Assembly: GCF_000412995.1 (NCBI RefSeq)
Contig: NZ_KE332512.1
Span: forward strand, 2,252,571-2,316,570
Direction of reading: 5' to 3'
DNA length: 64,000 nucleotides
From: Treponema vincentii F0403
GTDB taxonomy: Bacteria > Spirochaetota > Spirochaetia > Treponematales > Treponemataceae
The notes beneath the pieces are model-generated. The model worked only from the letters and a program-made list of their open reading frames with translations, made no database searches and was not told the origin of the DNA. How positions within the stretch are numbered: the stretch's first letter is position 1; every line of letters begins with the position of its first letter. The position numbers and the translations under genes are program-made. Shown here in pieces: positions 44,826 through 54,137 of the stretch.

Positions 44826-46139
44826 ATGACGATGCAGAAACAGTATGCCCGTGAATTGATGCAGTTTATCGACAAAAGCCCGTCGGTGTATCATGTGATT
44901 GAAAATGCCGGTAAAAAGCTCGAAGCGGCCGGTTTTACCCGTCTTGACCTTTCGGATGCCTTTCATTTAAAGCCTGCAGGAAGATATTTTGTAACTGCAA
45001 ATGGTAGTGCGCTTATCGCATGGCAGATGAGCCGTGAGCGGAAAGCGTGCGGATTTAAGCTTATCGGCAGCCACAGCGATTCCCCCTGCTTACGGATAAA
45101 GCCGCGTCCCGAAGTGATGGTGCAGGAGCATTACCTCAAGCTTAATACCGAAGTGTACGGCGGGCCTATCCTATCGACATGGTTTGACCGGCCGCTTTCT
45201 GCTGCCGGACGTGCCGTTGTGCGTACCGGTGATCCCCTTGCCCCCAAGGAAATGCTTGTTTCGTTTAAAGGTTCGCCCCTTATCATACCGAATCTCGCCA
45301 TCCACATGAACCGGGAGGTAAACGACGGGTATAAAATCGAACGTCAAAAAGATCTACTGCCTCTGCTCGGTATCATCAATAAAAAATTTGAAAAAGGCGG
45401 ATATCTGGTTAAGCTTTTGTCGAAACGGTTGGACGTACCGGTAAGCGATATTCTCGATTTCGATCTCTACCTTTACGATACGCAGCCGGGCAGTTTTTGC
45501 GGGCTTTCCGATGAATTTTTTTCTACGGGAAAAATCGACAATCTCGGCATGGCTTATGCTTCCCTTGATGCGCTGATTACGCAGGATGCTCCGCTGGACT
45601 ATGTAAAAGCCGCCTGTATTTTCGATAACGAAGAAGTCGGGTCGGAAACCATGCAGGGTGCCGGAAGTCCGTTCTTCGCGGATACGCTCAAGCGGATTAC
45701 GATTGCGCAGTGCGAAGCCGGCGAGCAATGGTTTGAGCTGTTTCAGCAGCAGTTGAGCAGGTCTTTTCTTATTTCCGCCGATCAGGCGCACGGGCTCCAT
45801 CCGAATTACTCCGAGAAAAACGATATTACCAACTTTCCGCTCGTCAACGGCGGGCCGGTGGTAAAACTTGCCGCTTCGATGAGCTATGCAAGCGACGGAG
45901 TTTCGGCGGGGATATTTAAAGATCTCTGCGCAAGAGCCGGCGTTCCTTGTCAGGACTTTGTCAACCGCTCCGATATGAAAGGCGGTTCCACTATCGGGCC
46001 GATTACCGCGACGAATCTGCGGATTAAAACGGTCGATGTCGGAAACCCCATCTTGGCAATGCATTCCATCCGCGAATTGGGCGGCGTTGCAGATCAAGCC
46101 TATATCACGCAAGTTTTTAATCAGTATTATAAAGAGTAA
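44826..46139 (+). CDS. M18 family aminopeptidase
   Basis: 437 aa dodecameric zinc aminopeptidase (DNPEP/ApeB family) that trims acidic N-termini in the cytoplasm. ATG 44826 is preceded by AAGGAG; the longer frame runs through the vapBC promoter. Metal ligands and motifs: LIGSHSDSPCLRIKP, VYGGPILSTWFDRPL, FDNEEVGSETMQGAGS, ISADQAHGLHPNYSEKN and the C-terminal NPILAMHSIRELGG. Complete. A TATACT box lies near 44780. Confidence 0.95.
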   Translation: MTMQKQYARELMQFIDKSPSVYHVIENAGKKLEAAGFTRLDLSDAFHLKPAGRYFVTANGSALIAWQMSRERKACGFKLIGSHSDSPCLRIKPRPEVMVQEHYLKLNTEVYGGPILSTWFDRPLSAAGRAVVRTGDPLAPKEMLVSFKGSPLIIPNLAIHMNREVNDGYKIERQKDLLPLLGIINKKFEKGGYLVKLLSKRLDVPVSDILDFDLYLYDTQPGSFCGLSDEFFSTGKIDNLGMAYASLDALITQDAPLDYVKAACIFDNEEVGSETMQGAGSPFFADTLKRITIAQCEAGEQWFELFQQQLSRSFLISADQAHGLHPNYSEKNDITNFPLVNGGPVVKLAASMSYASDGVSAGIFKDLCARAGVPCQDFVNRSDMKGGSTIGPITATNLRIKTVDVGNPILAMHSIRELGGVADQAYITQVFNQYYKE

Positions 46140-46146
46140 TCAGGCT

Positions 46147-46200
46147 CCCCGCATCCCAAAGCAGCTGCTGAATCCCATTTCTCTGCGGGGAATAGGATTC
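46147..46200 (+). promoter_or_regulatory. Possible pseudoknot or alternating hairpins before the TPR gene
   Basis: CCCCGCA (46147-46153) pairs with TGCGGGG (46184-46190). GAATCC (46170-46175), inside that loop, pairs with GGATTC (46195-46200), outside it. The interleaving permits an H-type pseudoknot or a switch. AGCAGCTGCT is a further palindrome in the first loop. Confidence 0.35.
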
Positions 46201-46258
46201 GGTGGTGCTTCCTTAAGATGTATGTTAAAAATGCCGAAATTACAAGAGAAAGGGGCTT

Positions 46259-49200
46259 TTGTGCGCGTTTATGCCGAATTTAAATGAAATTACCAAGTTT
46301 AGAGACGAACTGAAAAATATTGCTCACGAAGAGGAAATAACTGCTCGGTGGGGTGAACGGGTTTATGACGAACTACCTCCGCCGGATCCTGCAGAGGTAC
46401 CTGACATCGATCTTGACGCTTTGCTGCCGGCGGATGCGGAAAAACCTGCCGATACGGCCGGCGCTGCTGCCGAATCTCCTAAAACCGAGCCCGTACCGGA
46501 AAAACGTGCCGAGCCTGTCTCCGATAGGTTTGATACCGTGCCGGTTACGGATGCCCCCGACATCTCGGCGGATAGCCCCTTTCCCGCCGATTTCGGCAAT
46601 ATCGGCACGGAAAATGTAGCCCGCACTGAAACTCCCCCAAAAAACGATGAGCCGAGCGCAAAGCCGGATGAACCTGAGGTTGTTTCGGGCGATGCCTATC
46701 CCGTCGATGAAGAAGGAATGCCGGATACTTCGGATATGGATGCTTTCCTTTCCTCATTTAATTTTGACGATATTTCCGGAGGCGATACGGACGCTTCCGA
46801 TACCGCCGGCTCCGAACCTTCTGAACAGACACCGGACGAATCCGGCGATTCTTTCGGCTTTGACACCGATTTTGACGATAACGATTTTGCTGCCGATTCG
46901 GGTTCTCTCGATACGGCTCCGCCCGATGATGCCGAGCCTGCCGCCAATTCGTCCGGTGCCGACGATTCGTTTAATTTTGACGACATGCTTTCCTCTTTCG
47001 ATTTTGATCCCGAACCGATAAAAGCGGATCAGATTACGCCCACCGATGATGATGTGGCGCCGGAAGATGTGGAAACACTGGATGAACACGACGAAGTTCC
47101 GGTAAATGACGATATGCTTGCAGAAGAGCGTACCATCCCCGATATTAATATTCCCGATATCGATTTATCTGCTTTTGATTCTCTTTCCAATGGTGATGTG
47201 TCAGGCAATTCCGAAGATCACGGTGCTTTGGATGAATTGGAGCAAATGGAAGATCATCCGTATCCCAATGCCGCTTTGAATATGGACGAAGATGAAGAAA
47301 CCGCTCAATTCCCCGCATCCGATGAGCCGGCTGTTTCTAATGCGTCTGAGGATTCTGCTGCGGGCAAGGACGCCGATGCATCCGGCAATTTGGAAAATAT
47401 GGACGAACTTTCGCTCTTTTCGGAAAACAGAGAGGAGCCCGGAGCAGTCGATAGTGAAGCCTCGGAGGAGGAGCCTGATACTCATTCATTTGAATTTAGT
47501 ATGGAACCTCCTGCTTCCGATCCGATCGGCATTCAGCCGGCTCCTCAGATTGATGCAGGCTTTGACGGTATCGGTATGCCGGAGCATATAACCGACACCT
47601 TTTTTACTCAGCAAGAAAACGATGCCGGGGATCAAACCGGTTTTGCGTTGGAAGAAAACCCGCTCGATAGCGATATAACGGAAGTAGTCGACGATCAATT
47701 CAACCTGCCTGATAATTTTAAGGATTTTTCGGCTGATGCGCATACGCGGATGTTCGATTCCGTTATTGCAAAGAGTACCGGTTCCGCAGAAGACAATGAA
47801 ACGTTAACAATATCGGATGATGATTATTTTAGATTTTTAAACAAGCTTGAATCATTCCCCTTTAACGTGCAGCTTGCCATTCAGGACTATATTGCGAACG
47901 GTGACGATCGTCCCGAGAACAAGATGAATTTTATCCGCTTTGTGCTGGAAAAAGATTCACTTAAAAAAGTTGTCAACAAACTTGAAAAAATAATCGATAG
48001 GCCTATTCCTATCCCGCGCGGTTTCCAACGGCAAAGTGTCGAAGAATACGAACGGCAAAAACAAACCTTTAAATATTGGTTCATGCACCGGTTTTTGCCT
48101 GTGGCGGTTATGTCCGCTATTGCGCTAATCCTCATATTCTGTATTTCGGTCTTATCATGGCAGTTTATTTATAAACCGGTAACGGCGGAGTCCCTTTATA
48201 AGACGGGGTATGCTTATCTGGATAACGGCCAATATGAAACGGCAATAGAAAAATTCAATCAAGCGGGTGAGTATAAACGGAAGAAAAAATGGTATTTTTC
48301 GTATGCGCGTGCCTTTAGAGCAAAAAAACAGTTTACCGCTGCGGAAAGAATGTATCTCCGTCTTATTTACGATTTTGATAACGACAAGCAAGGCGGATTG
48401 GAATACGCCGATATGCTAAGTACCGACCTGCGCAATTATGAAAAGGCGGAAACGGTTTTGCGCCGCCGTGTACTCGATCATCATGTCAATGATAAAGACG
48501 GCATGCTTGCGCTCGGCGATGTGTACATGGATTGGGCGGATGAAGATCCCGAAAAATACGGCGATGCGGTAAAAATTTATAGCAGACTGATCGAACTGTA
48601 CGGAGAAAACGATACCTTCCTATTACGCATGATGAGGTATTTTATCCGTACCGATAACCTCGCGGAAGTGCTAAATCTGAAAGATCATTTTTCTTCCCGT
48701 ATAACAAAGATCGGGGCTGCAAATCTTACCGAATTGAGCGGGTACTTACTCGAAAAACGGTATAACCCTCAACCGCTCGATTCTGAAAAACTCCGTGCAA
48801 AAATCGATGACGTCCGTATGCTGCTGGAAAAGGCTGTACAGACGGATAAAACGATGCCGGAGGCGTATTATAATTTAGGACGCTTCTTTATCTATAATAA
48901 TAAGCAAGACGGTGCAATAGAAAATTTGACCGAAGCAATTAAATTGTTTGAAACGGCAGCCCCAATGACTGCACGCCGTACTGTCCGGTATGTCGATGCA
49001 ATGCGCCTGTTGGGAGAGCAGCTGGTAGAGCAGAAAAAATATCTTGACGCTCAAACGCTCTATGCCGATGCGCTCAGCATATACCGCGATTATACAGCAT
49101 TTAAGCCGCTGCCGCCGAATAGGGATATCGGTAAACTCTATGCGGATTACGGAGATATCGACTATTTTATTTCATATAATTTTGATTCGGCGCTCGAAAG

Positions 49201-49792
49201 CTATCAAAATGCAGTAAAAGAACTGTACAATACGCCGTCGGTTAATTACCGAATCGGCTATATACACTATCAGCAGGAAAATTACCGGCAGGCGATAGAG
49301 GCAATGAGCCTTGCATATTCGGAAAAGGCAAAAGATAAGAATCTGCTGTACGGATTCGGGAATGCTTTCTTTAAGCGGGGCGATTATTTTGCCGCCTTAG
49401 CTGCGTATGAAGAACTTTTGGCGTTGTTGAATGCACAGCGTTCGCGGAAAGAACAAGCATTGACAAATGCCCGGGCTGATGACGCAGCATTTATTGAGCG
49501 TTATATGCAGACGGCTAATAATTTAGGTGCAACGTTGAGCCGGTTATCCGAGCGTACCGGCGATTCGCAAAGAAACGGGCGTGCACTGGCATTATATGCG
49601 GAAGCAACCCGCGCGTGGGATGCCTTAACCAGAAATCCGCAGACAATGATTCGCGCAAAATCGGTCGGTTTAGCTTATTTGAATACCCAAAATATGCTGA
49701 ACGCAAAGAGTTCGTACCAATCGGAAATTTACACCGATATACCGATGATTCTTGAAAATGAAAGAGCGCTGGAACAGGAAGAGGCTAAGTAG
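46259..49792 (+). CDS. FlcA-like periplasmic flagellar collar TPR protein
   Basis: 1177 aa. Start TTG 46259 with GGGG, or ATG 46271. Residues of about 30-540 are acidic low-complexity sequence with repeats of the type FNFDD(M/I)(L/S)SFDFD. One membrane segment is near 612-637 (FLPVAVMSAIALILIFCISV). The last 530 residues are TPR repeats (AESLYKTGYAYLDNGQYETA; MPEAYYNLGRFFIYNNKQDG; NYRIGYIHYQQENYRQAIEA). The layout (acidic cytoplasmic tail, one membrane span, large periplasmic TPR domain) resembles the spirochaetal collar protein FlcA (Borrelia BB0326), needed for motor assembly. Identity is inferred from architecture only. Confidence 0.65.
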   Translation: MCAFMPNLNEITKFRDELKNIAHEEEITARWGERVYDELPPPDPAEVPDIDLDALLPADAEKPADTAGAAAESPKTEPVPEKRAEPVSDRFDTVPVTDAPDISADSPFPADFGNIGTENVARTETPPKNDEPSAKPDEPEVVSGDAYPVDEEGMPDTSDMDAFLSSFNFDDISGGDTDASDTAGSEPSEQTPDESGDSFGFDTDFDDNDFAADSGSLDTAPPDDAEPAANSSGADDSFNFDDMLSSFDFDPEPIKADQITPTDDDVAPEDVETLDEHDEVPVNDDMLAEERTIPDINIPDIDLSAFDSLSNGDVSGNSEDHGALDELEQMEDHPYPNAALNMDEDEETAQFPASDEPAVSNASEDSAAGKDADASGNLENMDELSLFSENREEPGAVDSEASEEEPDTHSFEFSMEPPASDPIGIQPAPQIDAGFDGIGMPEHITDTFFTQQENDAGDQTGFALEENPLDSDITEVVDDQFNLPDNFKDFSADAHTRMFDSVIAKSTGSAEDNETLTISDDDYFRFLNKLESFPFNVQLAIQDYIANGDDRPENKMNFIRFVLEKDSLKKVVNKLEKIIDRPIPIPRGFQRQSVEEYERQKQTFKYWFMHRFLPVAVMSAIALILIFCISVLSWQFIYKPVTAESLYKTGYAYLDNGQYETAIEKFNQAGEYKRKKKWYFSYARAFRAKKQFTAAERMYLRLIYDFDNDKQGGLEYADMLSTDLRNYEKAETVLRRRVLDHHVNDKDGMLALGDVYMDWADEDPEKYGDAVKIYSRLIELYGENDTFLLRMMRYFIRTDNLAEVLNLKDHFSSRITKIGAANLTELSGYLLEKRYNPQPLDSEKLRAKIDDVRMLLEKAVQTDKTMPEAYYNLGRFFIYNNKQDGAIENLTEAIKLFETAAPMTARRTVRYVDAMRLLGEQLVEQKKYLDAQTLYADALSIYRDYTAFKPLPPNRDIGKLYADYGDIDYFISYNFDSALESYQNAVKELYNTPSVNYRIGYIHYQQENYRQAIEAMSLAYSEKAKDKNLLYGFGNAFFKRGDYFAALAAYEELLALLNAQRSRKEQALTNARADDAAFIERYMQTANNLGATLSRLSERTGDSQRNGRALALYAEATRAWDALTRNPQTMIRAKSVGLAYLNTQNMLNAKSSYQSEIYTDIPMILENERALEQEEAK

Positions 49793-49795
49793 TCT

Positions 49796-50668
49796 ATGAA
49801 TACGGAAATTTTGAAGTATATTAACGCAGATACTGCTGCCGGTCTTACAGGCGTATTATGTACGATTATCGAAGCGCAGGGCTCTTCTCCGCGGGAAGCG
49901 GGAACCTCGATGTGGGTAACTGCTGATGTTGTCCGCGGTACGGTAGGAGGCGGAGTCTCCGAGCATGAGGTTATCAAAAAAGCCCGCGAGATGTTGAAAA
50001 CCGGAGATGTTACCTGTATTATAAAGAAAAATCTTACCGCAGAGGAAGGCCTTGCCTGTGGAGGTGCAATACAAGTGTATCTTGAAAAAATAGGGAATGA
50101 CCCCGAACTGTTTATCTTCGGCGGAGGACATGTCGGACGGGCTCTTGCAAAAGTCGCTTCTTTTATCGGTTTCCGCGTTACCGTTTGGGACGACCGTACC
50201 GACTGTGTTACTGAAGACTTATTCCCTAAAGCGCGGCGTCTGTGCTGCCCGCTGGAGCAGCTCTTTTTAGAAGGGAAGACGGCAGCATCCCAAGACAGCG
50301 CTGCGCCGCAAGAATCCGCACCGGAGTCTCATCCGCTGCTGCTCTTTCACGACAATGTGTACTGCGTTGCCGTTACCCGCGGACACCGCTGCGATGCGGA
50401 TGTGCTGCGTTATCTCTACGGTAAAAAACTTGCCTATATCGGAATGATCGGTTCATTTGAAAAAAACGCCGCGGTCGTAAAAATGCTTGCCGATGAAGGC
50501 ATCAGCAAAGCCTACCTTGATTCCATCTATAAGCCGATTGGCCTGCCTATTAAAGCGGAAACACCGGAAGAAATTGCAATATCCATCGCCGCCGAACTTA
50601 TTGCAGTGCGGCATCACGGTAATCCAAAACTGCTCCGCAGCGGCTACGCAGATTCCCGCCACGGATAG
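49796..50668 (+). CDS. XdhC family protein
   Basis: 290 aa. The N-terminal XdhC/CoxI domain reads CTIIEAQGSSPREAGTSMWV and GTVGGGVSEHEVIKKAREML. The C-terminal Rossmann domain holds FIFGGGHVGRALAKVASFIG, then AVTRGHRCDADVLRYLYGKK, YIGMIGSFEKNAAV and ISIAAELIAVRH. Proteins of this family prepare the molybdenum cofactor for xanthine-dehydrogenase-type or selenium-dependent hydroxylases. No such hydroxylase is in the window. It starts three bases after the TPR gene. Confidence 0.88.
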   Translation: MNTEILKYINADTAAGLTGVLCTIIEAQGSSPREAGTSMWVTADVVRGTVGGGVSEHEVIKKAREMLKTGDVTCIIKKNLTAEEGLACGGAIQVYLEKIGNDPELFIFGGGHVGRALAKVASFIGFRVTVWDDRTDCVTEDLFPKARRLCCPLEQLFLEGKTAASQDSAAPQESAPESHPLLLFHDNVYCVAVTRGHRCDADVLRYLYGKKLAYIGMIGSFEKNAAVVKMLADEGISKAYLDSIYKPIGLPIKAETPEEIAISIAAELIAVRHHGNPKLLRSGYADSRHG

Positions 50669-50713
50669 TCTGTGGGTTTTGCATCTACCCTATGTTCAAT
50701 TTTCATAACCGCC

Positions 50714-51883
50714 TCACCGTAAATGCTTTTCCCAATCGCGCCAGCTCACATAGGAAGTACCGTTGATGTCCATACTCATATCGGATAAATAAAACACTGC
50801 ATTTTTTGCCGTTTCATCATTCAGCAGCTGCAAATATTTTTTTGTACTGCGCGACAGCTTTGCATCCGGGGCATTGGAGCTTTTTATCTCAATCGCAAAA
50901 GTGCGGTTCCAATCCGCAATCGTATCTACCTCCAAACCCTTGCTGTCCCTAAAAAAGGTTAGATTCGCTTTTTTGCCCTGATTCATGCGATATTTCAGTA
51001 ATTCTGAAACGGCAAAGGTCTCAACCGCTGCTCCCTTGTATCTACTCAAGAGTAAATCCTCTTTTGTCTCCAGCCGTAAAAGATGACACAGCAGCCCGGA
51101 ATCAACAAAATAGAGCTTCGGCGTTTTTACAATACTTCTTCCAAGATTATTGGTGTTCGGTTCAAGGAAGTGGATAATAAACGAAGCCTCTAAAATAGAA
51201 AGCCAGCTCTTGACCGTCGGTGCGGAAATACCGGTATCCCGCGCAATGCTATCCATAGAAAGCAGCTGCCCGCTCTGCACCGCGCAGATTTGAACAAACT
51301 TTTTAAACAGCGAAATATTGCCGGAATTAATCTGATCCCGTATATCCAAGTCCAAGTAGGTATCGATATAATTTTCATACCAATCCTCCGGAATAAAGTG
51401 CCGGGCAGTATCATAGAGGGGCGGATACTGACCCGAAAAAATCAGCGTATACGGATTGTCCGGCAGCACATCGCCCGTCTGTAACTCGTGAATAGAAAAC
51501 GGCAACAGCTTCAAAAACGCCGCCCGTCCAGCCAAACTGTCCGTCATATTTGCTTTTAACCGGAGCTGACTGGAACCCGTTACGATAAACGTTCCCGGAG
51601 CGCTCTGTTCTCGATCCACATGCAATTTTATCGCATCAAAGATTTCCGGCACTTTCTGCGCCTCATCAATCACCGCACCATCGGGAAACGCCATAATAAA
51701 GTCATTCGGATTCGACGCTGCAAGATCCCGCATTGTCCGGTCATCAAACGTCACATATTTTTTATCAGGGAAAATCGCTTTTGCCAGTGTTGACTTTCCG
51801 CTCTGGCGCGGCCCGGTTATCCCAATCACAGGAAACTGAGAAGCCAACCGCCGCAACGTCTCTTCCGCTGTCCTTTTAACCAT
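50714..51883 (-). CDS. AAA ATPase with DUF4143 domain
   Basis: 389 aa from ATG 51883 (GGGAG upstream). The N-terminal AAA_14 domain has Walker A GITGPRQSGKSTLAKAIFPD, Walker B DGAVIDEAQKVPEIFD and sensor FIVTGSSQLRL. The C-terminal DUF4143 domain, a PD-(D/E)XK-like fold, includes LEVDTIADWNRTFAIEIKSS with the E..K pair. The family is common in Bacteroidetes and spirochaetes, often in many copies. Its biological role is not settled. It is preceded by a tandem-repeat promoter region. Confidence 0.9.
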   Translation of the reverse strand: MVKRTAEETLRRLASQFPVIGITGPRQSGKSTLAKAIFPDKKYVTFDDRTMRDLAASNPNDFIMAFPDGAVIDEAQKVPEIFDAIKLHVDREQSAPGTFIVTGSSQLRLKANMTDSLAGRAAFLKLLPFSIHELQTGDVLPDNPYTLIFSGQYPPLYDTARHFIPEDWYENYIDTYLDLDIRDQINSGNISLFKKFVQICAVQSGQLLSMDSIARDTGISAPTVKSWLSILEASFIIHFLEPNTNNLGRSIVKTPKLYFVDSGLLCHLLRLETKEDLLLSRYKGAAVETFAVSELLKYRMNQGKKANLTFFRDSKGLEVDTIADWNRTFAIEIKSSNAPDAKLSRSTKKYLQLLNDETAKNAVFYLSDMSMDINGTSYVSWRDWEKHLR

Positions 51884-51964
51884 ATCGCGGCTCCCTTTTT
51901 TAATCCGACTACGAGTAAACCTGTTTGCCTTTTCTGTTACTGAAGATGTCCAGCATTGGTGGTG

Positions 51965-52106
51965 ATAATCCAAAGTATACTATGGGAGAATCCTAAAGTC
52001 AATATAGGTAATAATCCAAAGTTTTATATGGTGATACTCTAAAGTTTTGATGGGTTGTAATCTAAAGTTTTATGCAGTGATAATCTAAGGTCTTGTTTTT
52101 ATATGG
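51965..52106 (-). repeat. Six 23-bp direct repeats over the ATPase promoter
   Basis: Units begin TC(C/T)(A/T)AAGT at 51969, 51991, 52015, 52038, 52061 and 52084 (spacings 22, 24, 23, 23, 23). The core is ATAATCTAAAGTTTTATATG. The two units nearest the gene contain the promoter on the minus strand: TTGACT (52002-51997), 17 bp, TATACT (51979-51974). The rest lie upstream as an iteron array. The period is close to two helical turns, as for cooperative binding sites. Confidence 0.75.
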
Positions 52107-52201
52107 TGGTTCCCTCACTCCGTTCGGGTCGCTACGTCTGCTGTTTCGCTTTCGCTCCATTCCTCCACTTCGTTTCGGAACGCCTGCGAATCATGTACGT
52201 T

Positions 52202-52261
52202 CTAAAAAACGGAAGCTTTTTCTTCATCAGTCAATACGATTGCCGATGGTCTTTTACCCAT
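52202..52261 (-). pseudogene. IS transposase N-terminal remnant
   Basis: ATG 52261 with GGGAGGG upstream encodes only 19 residues, MGKRPSAIVLTDEEKASVF, then TAG. LTDEEK after a short basic stretch is how IS630-type transposases start. The rest of the gene is missing, and the flanking 52105-52200 is a GA-rich stretch without coding sense. Low certainty because of the short length. Confidence 0.35.
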
Positions 52262-52354
52262 AAAAAGCCCTCCCAAATTTTGCTATGGGCATTATATCAT
52301 AACTTTCAAATACAGCCTATTTGTTAAGAAGATGAAGTCGTAAGAGGACAAAGA

Positions 52355-52468
52355 GTGCCAAGCAAAGGTGCTGAATCAATATCAATACAGAATCCCCCTA
52401 TATCTTCTGAAACAGTTATTAACCAAGTAAAAATGCTGCCGGAGCCGCTATTGGATTCTTTCGAATAA
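52355..52468 (+). pseudogene. Truncated antitoxin-like ORF
   Basis: GTG 52355 with AGAGGA upstream encodes 37 residues ending TVINQVKMLPEPLLDSFE. This matches the start of DUF2281-type antitoxins (compare LKTLPEEYLDYV in the VapB at 44440). The expected FxEFL continuation and a toxin gene are absent. It is probably a toxin-antitoxin remnant next to the IS remnant. Confidence 0.35.
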
Positions 52469-52496
52469 CCCTACAGCGGCACTTTGCGGTTTGGTA

Positions 52497-53786
52497 TTAC
52501 TCAACGTATTGCATATTCCACAGCCCAGTATTCAGTGTGCAAGGGATATTGTGTAAAATAGAAAGCAGTTGCGACAGCACCTCGTAACCATCTTGCATTG
52601 ATAGAGAAAAGACCGGCTTAGCATCTTCGGTGCTTATTACCTGTATCTGTGTCAGCGTTTCCTGCATTGTGGATTCTGCCGATTTCTTCCCCGGCACGTA
52701 TAGCACTGTTGCAATACCGGCAGTACGGGCTGCGGCAACAGTGGTGCACAGTTGTTCGCTCAGGTTGCGTTCGCAATCAAACTGAACATAAAAACCGACC
52801 ATGCTCTTTTGTGCAGGTGTGTCGCTCGCTGCTATAAACTGAAACAAGACCGTTTTATACACCGGACGGATTTTTTCCAGATGTTCATCAAGAGATATTT
52901 TTTTTGCAGCAGCTTGAGCAAAAATACCTTCCGCAGCTTCTGTACCAGTACATACTGCACAATCTTCCTGAGGACACAGGATAAGAACTCCGCTGTTTTT
53001 TACAAGCCTCCTGCACCGTTTTCTTACCTTTCTTGACTTATCATGCCTTGATTCCGGCAGCATATCCGCAGTCAGTATCGGACTTTGTACCGCATACGAT
53101 GTGTTCTGCGGCTCCGCTGAATATGCATCACTGGGGAAGTTATTACTGACATAGATAACAGGCGGACTTTCCATTAACTCGGTATATGATTTTCGCGGAA
53201 TATACATTCCTGCACCGTGTATATATTTACGCTGCTCATGCCGCAAAAAAATTCCTTGTGGCATAGAAATAGTAATGATACGTTTTTGAGTATCTAACAG
53301 CCGGAACAACAACTCAAATACCATCCGTACTCCGGTAGATTCAAAGATGTGCGACTCAGGATATACTGTTATGCTACTCTGTGGCTTTTTGCCTTCATAT
53401 ATTGTGATGGTATTGCGGTCTTTATAAAGTAGTGTTTCAGTACCCATCAATGCAGCAAAAAACCATGCATGTTCAAAACTAATATTATATTGCCAGCAAT
53501 ACTTTTCAGTGAGTATGTCCGTACCCCTGCCGGTATCATAAGAAACCGTAATGATATTACAATTTTCAAATATCTTTCTGATACTTTGCGTGGTACGAAA
53601 TCTTTCATACGCATTTTTCTGCGGTCCACTTGCATAAAATTCCCGCTGATATGTAATGATCTTTTTTTCAAACGATTCATCATCAATGAGGAAAATTGCC
53701 TGACCTACACTATTATCAGCTAAGGCATGAAAAGCATTGTTTTTTCCATCGTAGGCATTGTATATACTTCCAGTATGATCGGTCAT
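52497..53786 (-). CDS. Hypothetical protein, 429 aa
   Basis: ATG 53786 with TTAGGAG upstream, and a TATAAT-type box about 45 bp before the start. No signal peptide or membrane segment. Cysteines cluster at CPQEDCAVCTGTEAAEG near residue 275, but no clear metal site is seen. The C-terminal about 120 residues alternate strands and helices (FQFIAASDTPAQKSMVGFYV; GIATVLYVPGKKSAESTMQE), a Rossmann-like rhythm. No family was recognised. It stands alone between the IS/antitoxin remnants and the poly-C locus. Confidence 0.7.
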   Translation of the reverse strand: MTDHTGSIYNAYDGKNNAFHALADNSVGQAIFLIDDESFEKKIITYQREFYASGPQKNAYERFRTTQSIRKIFENCNIITVSYDTGRGTDILTEKYCWQYNISFEHAWFFAALMGTETLLYKDRNTITIYEGKKPQSSITVYPESHIFESTGVRMVFELLFRLLDTQKRIITISMPQGIFLRHEQRKYIHGAGMYIPRKSYTELMESPPVIYVSNNFPSDAYSAEPQNTSYAVQSPILTADMLPESRHDKSRKVRKRCRRLVKNSGVLILCPQEDCAVCTGTEAAEGIFAQAAAKKISLDEHLEKIRPVYKTVLFQFIAASDTPAQKSMVGFYVQFDCERNLSEQLCTTVAAARTAGIATVLYVPGKKSAESTMQETLTQIQVISTEDAKPVFSLSMQDGYEVLSQLLSILHNIPCTLNTGLWNMQYVE

Positions 53787-54116
53787 ATTTTACTCCTAAA
53801 AAACGGCTCTATCCGTATTTATTATATAAAACTTTTTTTGATTTTTATTGAAGGTGGAATAGTCAATATCAGTTCAGAGGGTACGCCGATTGAATAAATA
53901 AAGTTGATATTTTTACGGTATGAGGATTTCTATCATTCACTTGACGCCGCCTATTTCCCGTGTTACCATATTCGTTATGATGGTAAGAAATTCTGCTGCC
54001 GCATCACAGGCATTTTTCTCACAGCCTCGTTTCAATAATCACAGGATCGCTGTCTCCGCAGCAGATACAGTGCGTGTAAAAGCGCAAACTAGCGAAATGA
54101 GTAAAGTTTCTTCCAT

Positions 54117-54133
54117 ATTATACCCCCCCCCCC
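54117..54133 (-). promoter_or_regulatory. 11-base C/G homopolymer abutting a TATAAT box
   Basis: Eleven Cs on the plus strand (54123-54133) directly follow ATTATA, so on the minus strand a G11 tract fills the spacer upstream of TATAAT. The -35 position (TCTAAA) is weak. Length change in such a tract would alter promoter spacing. The nearest minus gene starts at 53786. A 25-codon frame from 54110 (MEETLLISLVCAFTRTVSAA) lies between them. Confidence 0.5.
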
Positions 54134-54137
54134 AACA

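Noticed and set aside
51965..52106. Tandem repeats as a CRISPR array
   Set aside because: Units are contiguous at 23 bp with no spacers and no cas genes nearby.
53940..54110. Minus-strand peptide with an in-frame TGA as a possible selenoprotein
   Set aside because: No SECIS-like hairpin follows the TGA and neither half matches a known selenoprotein; more likely non-coding.
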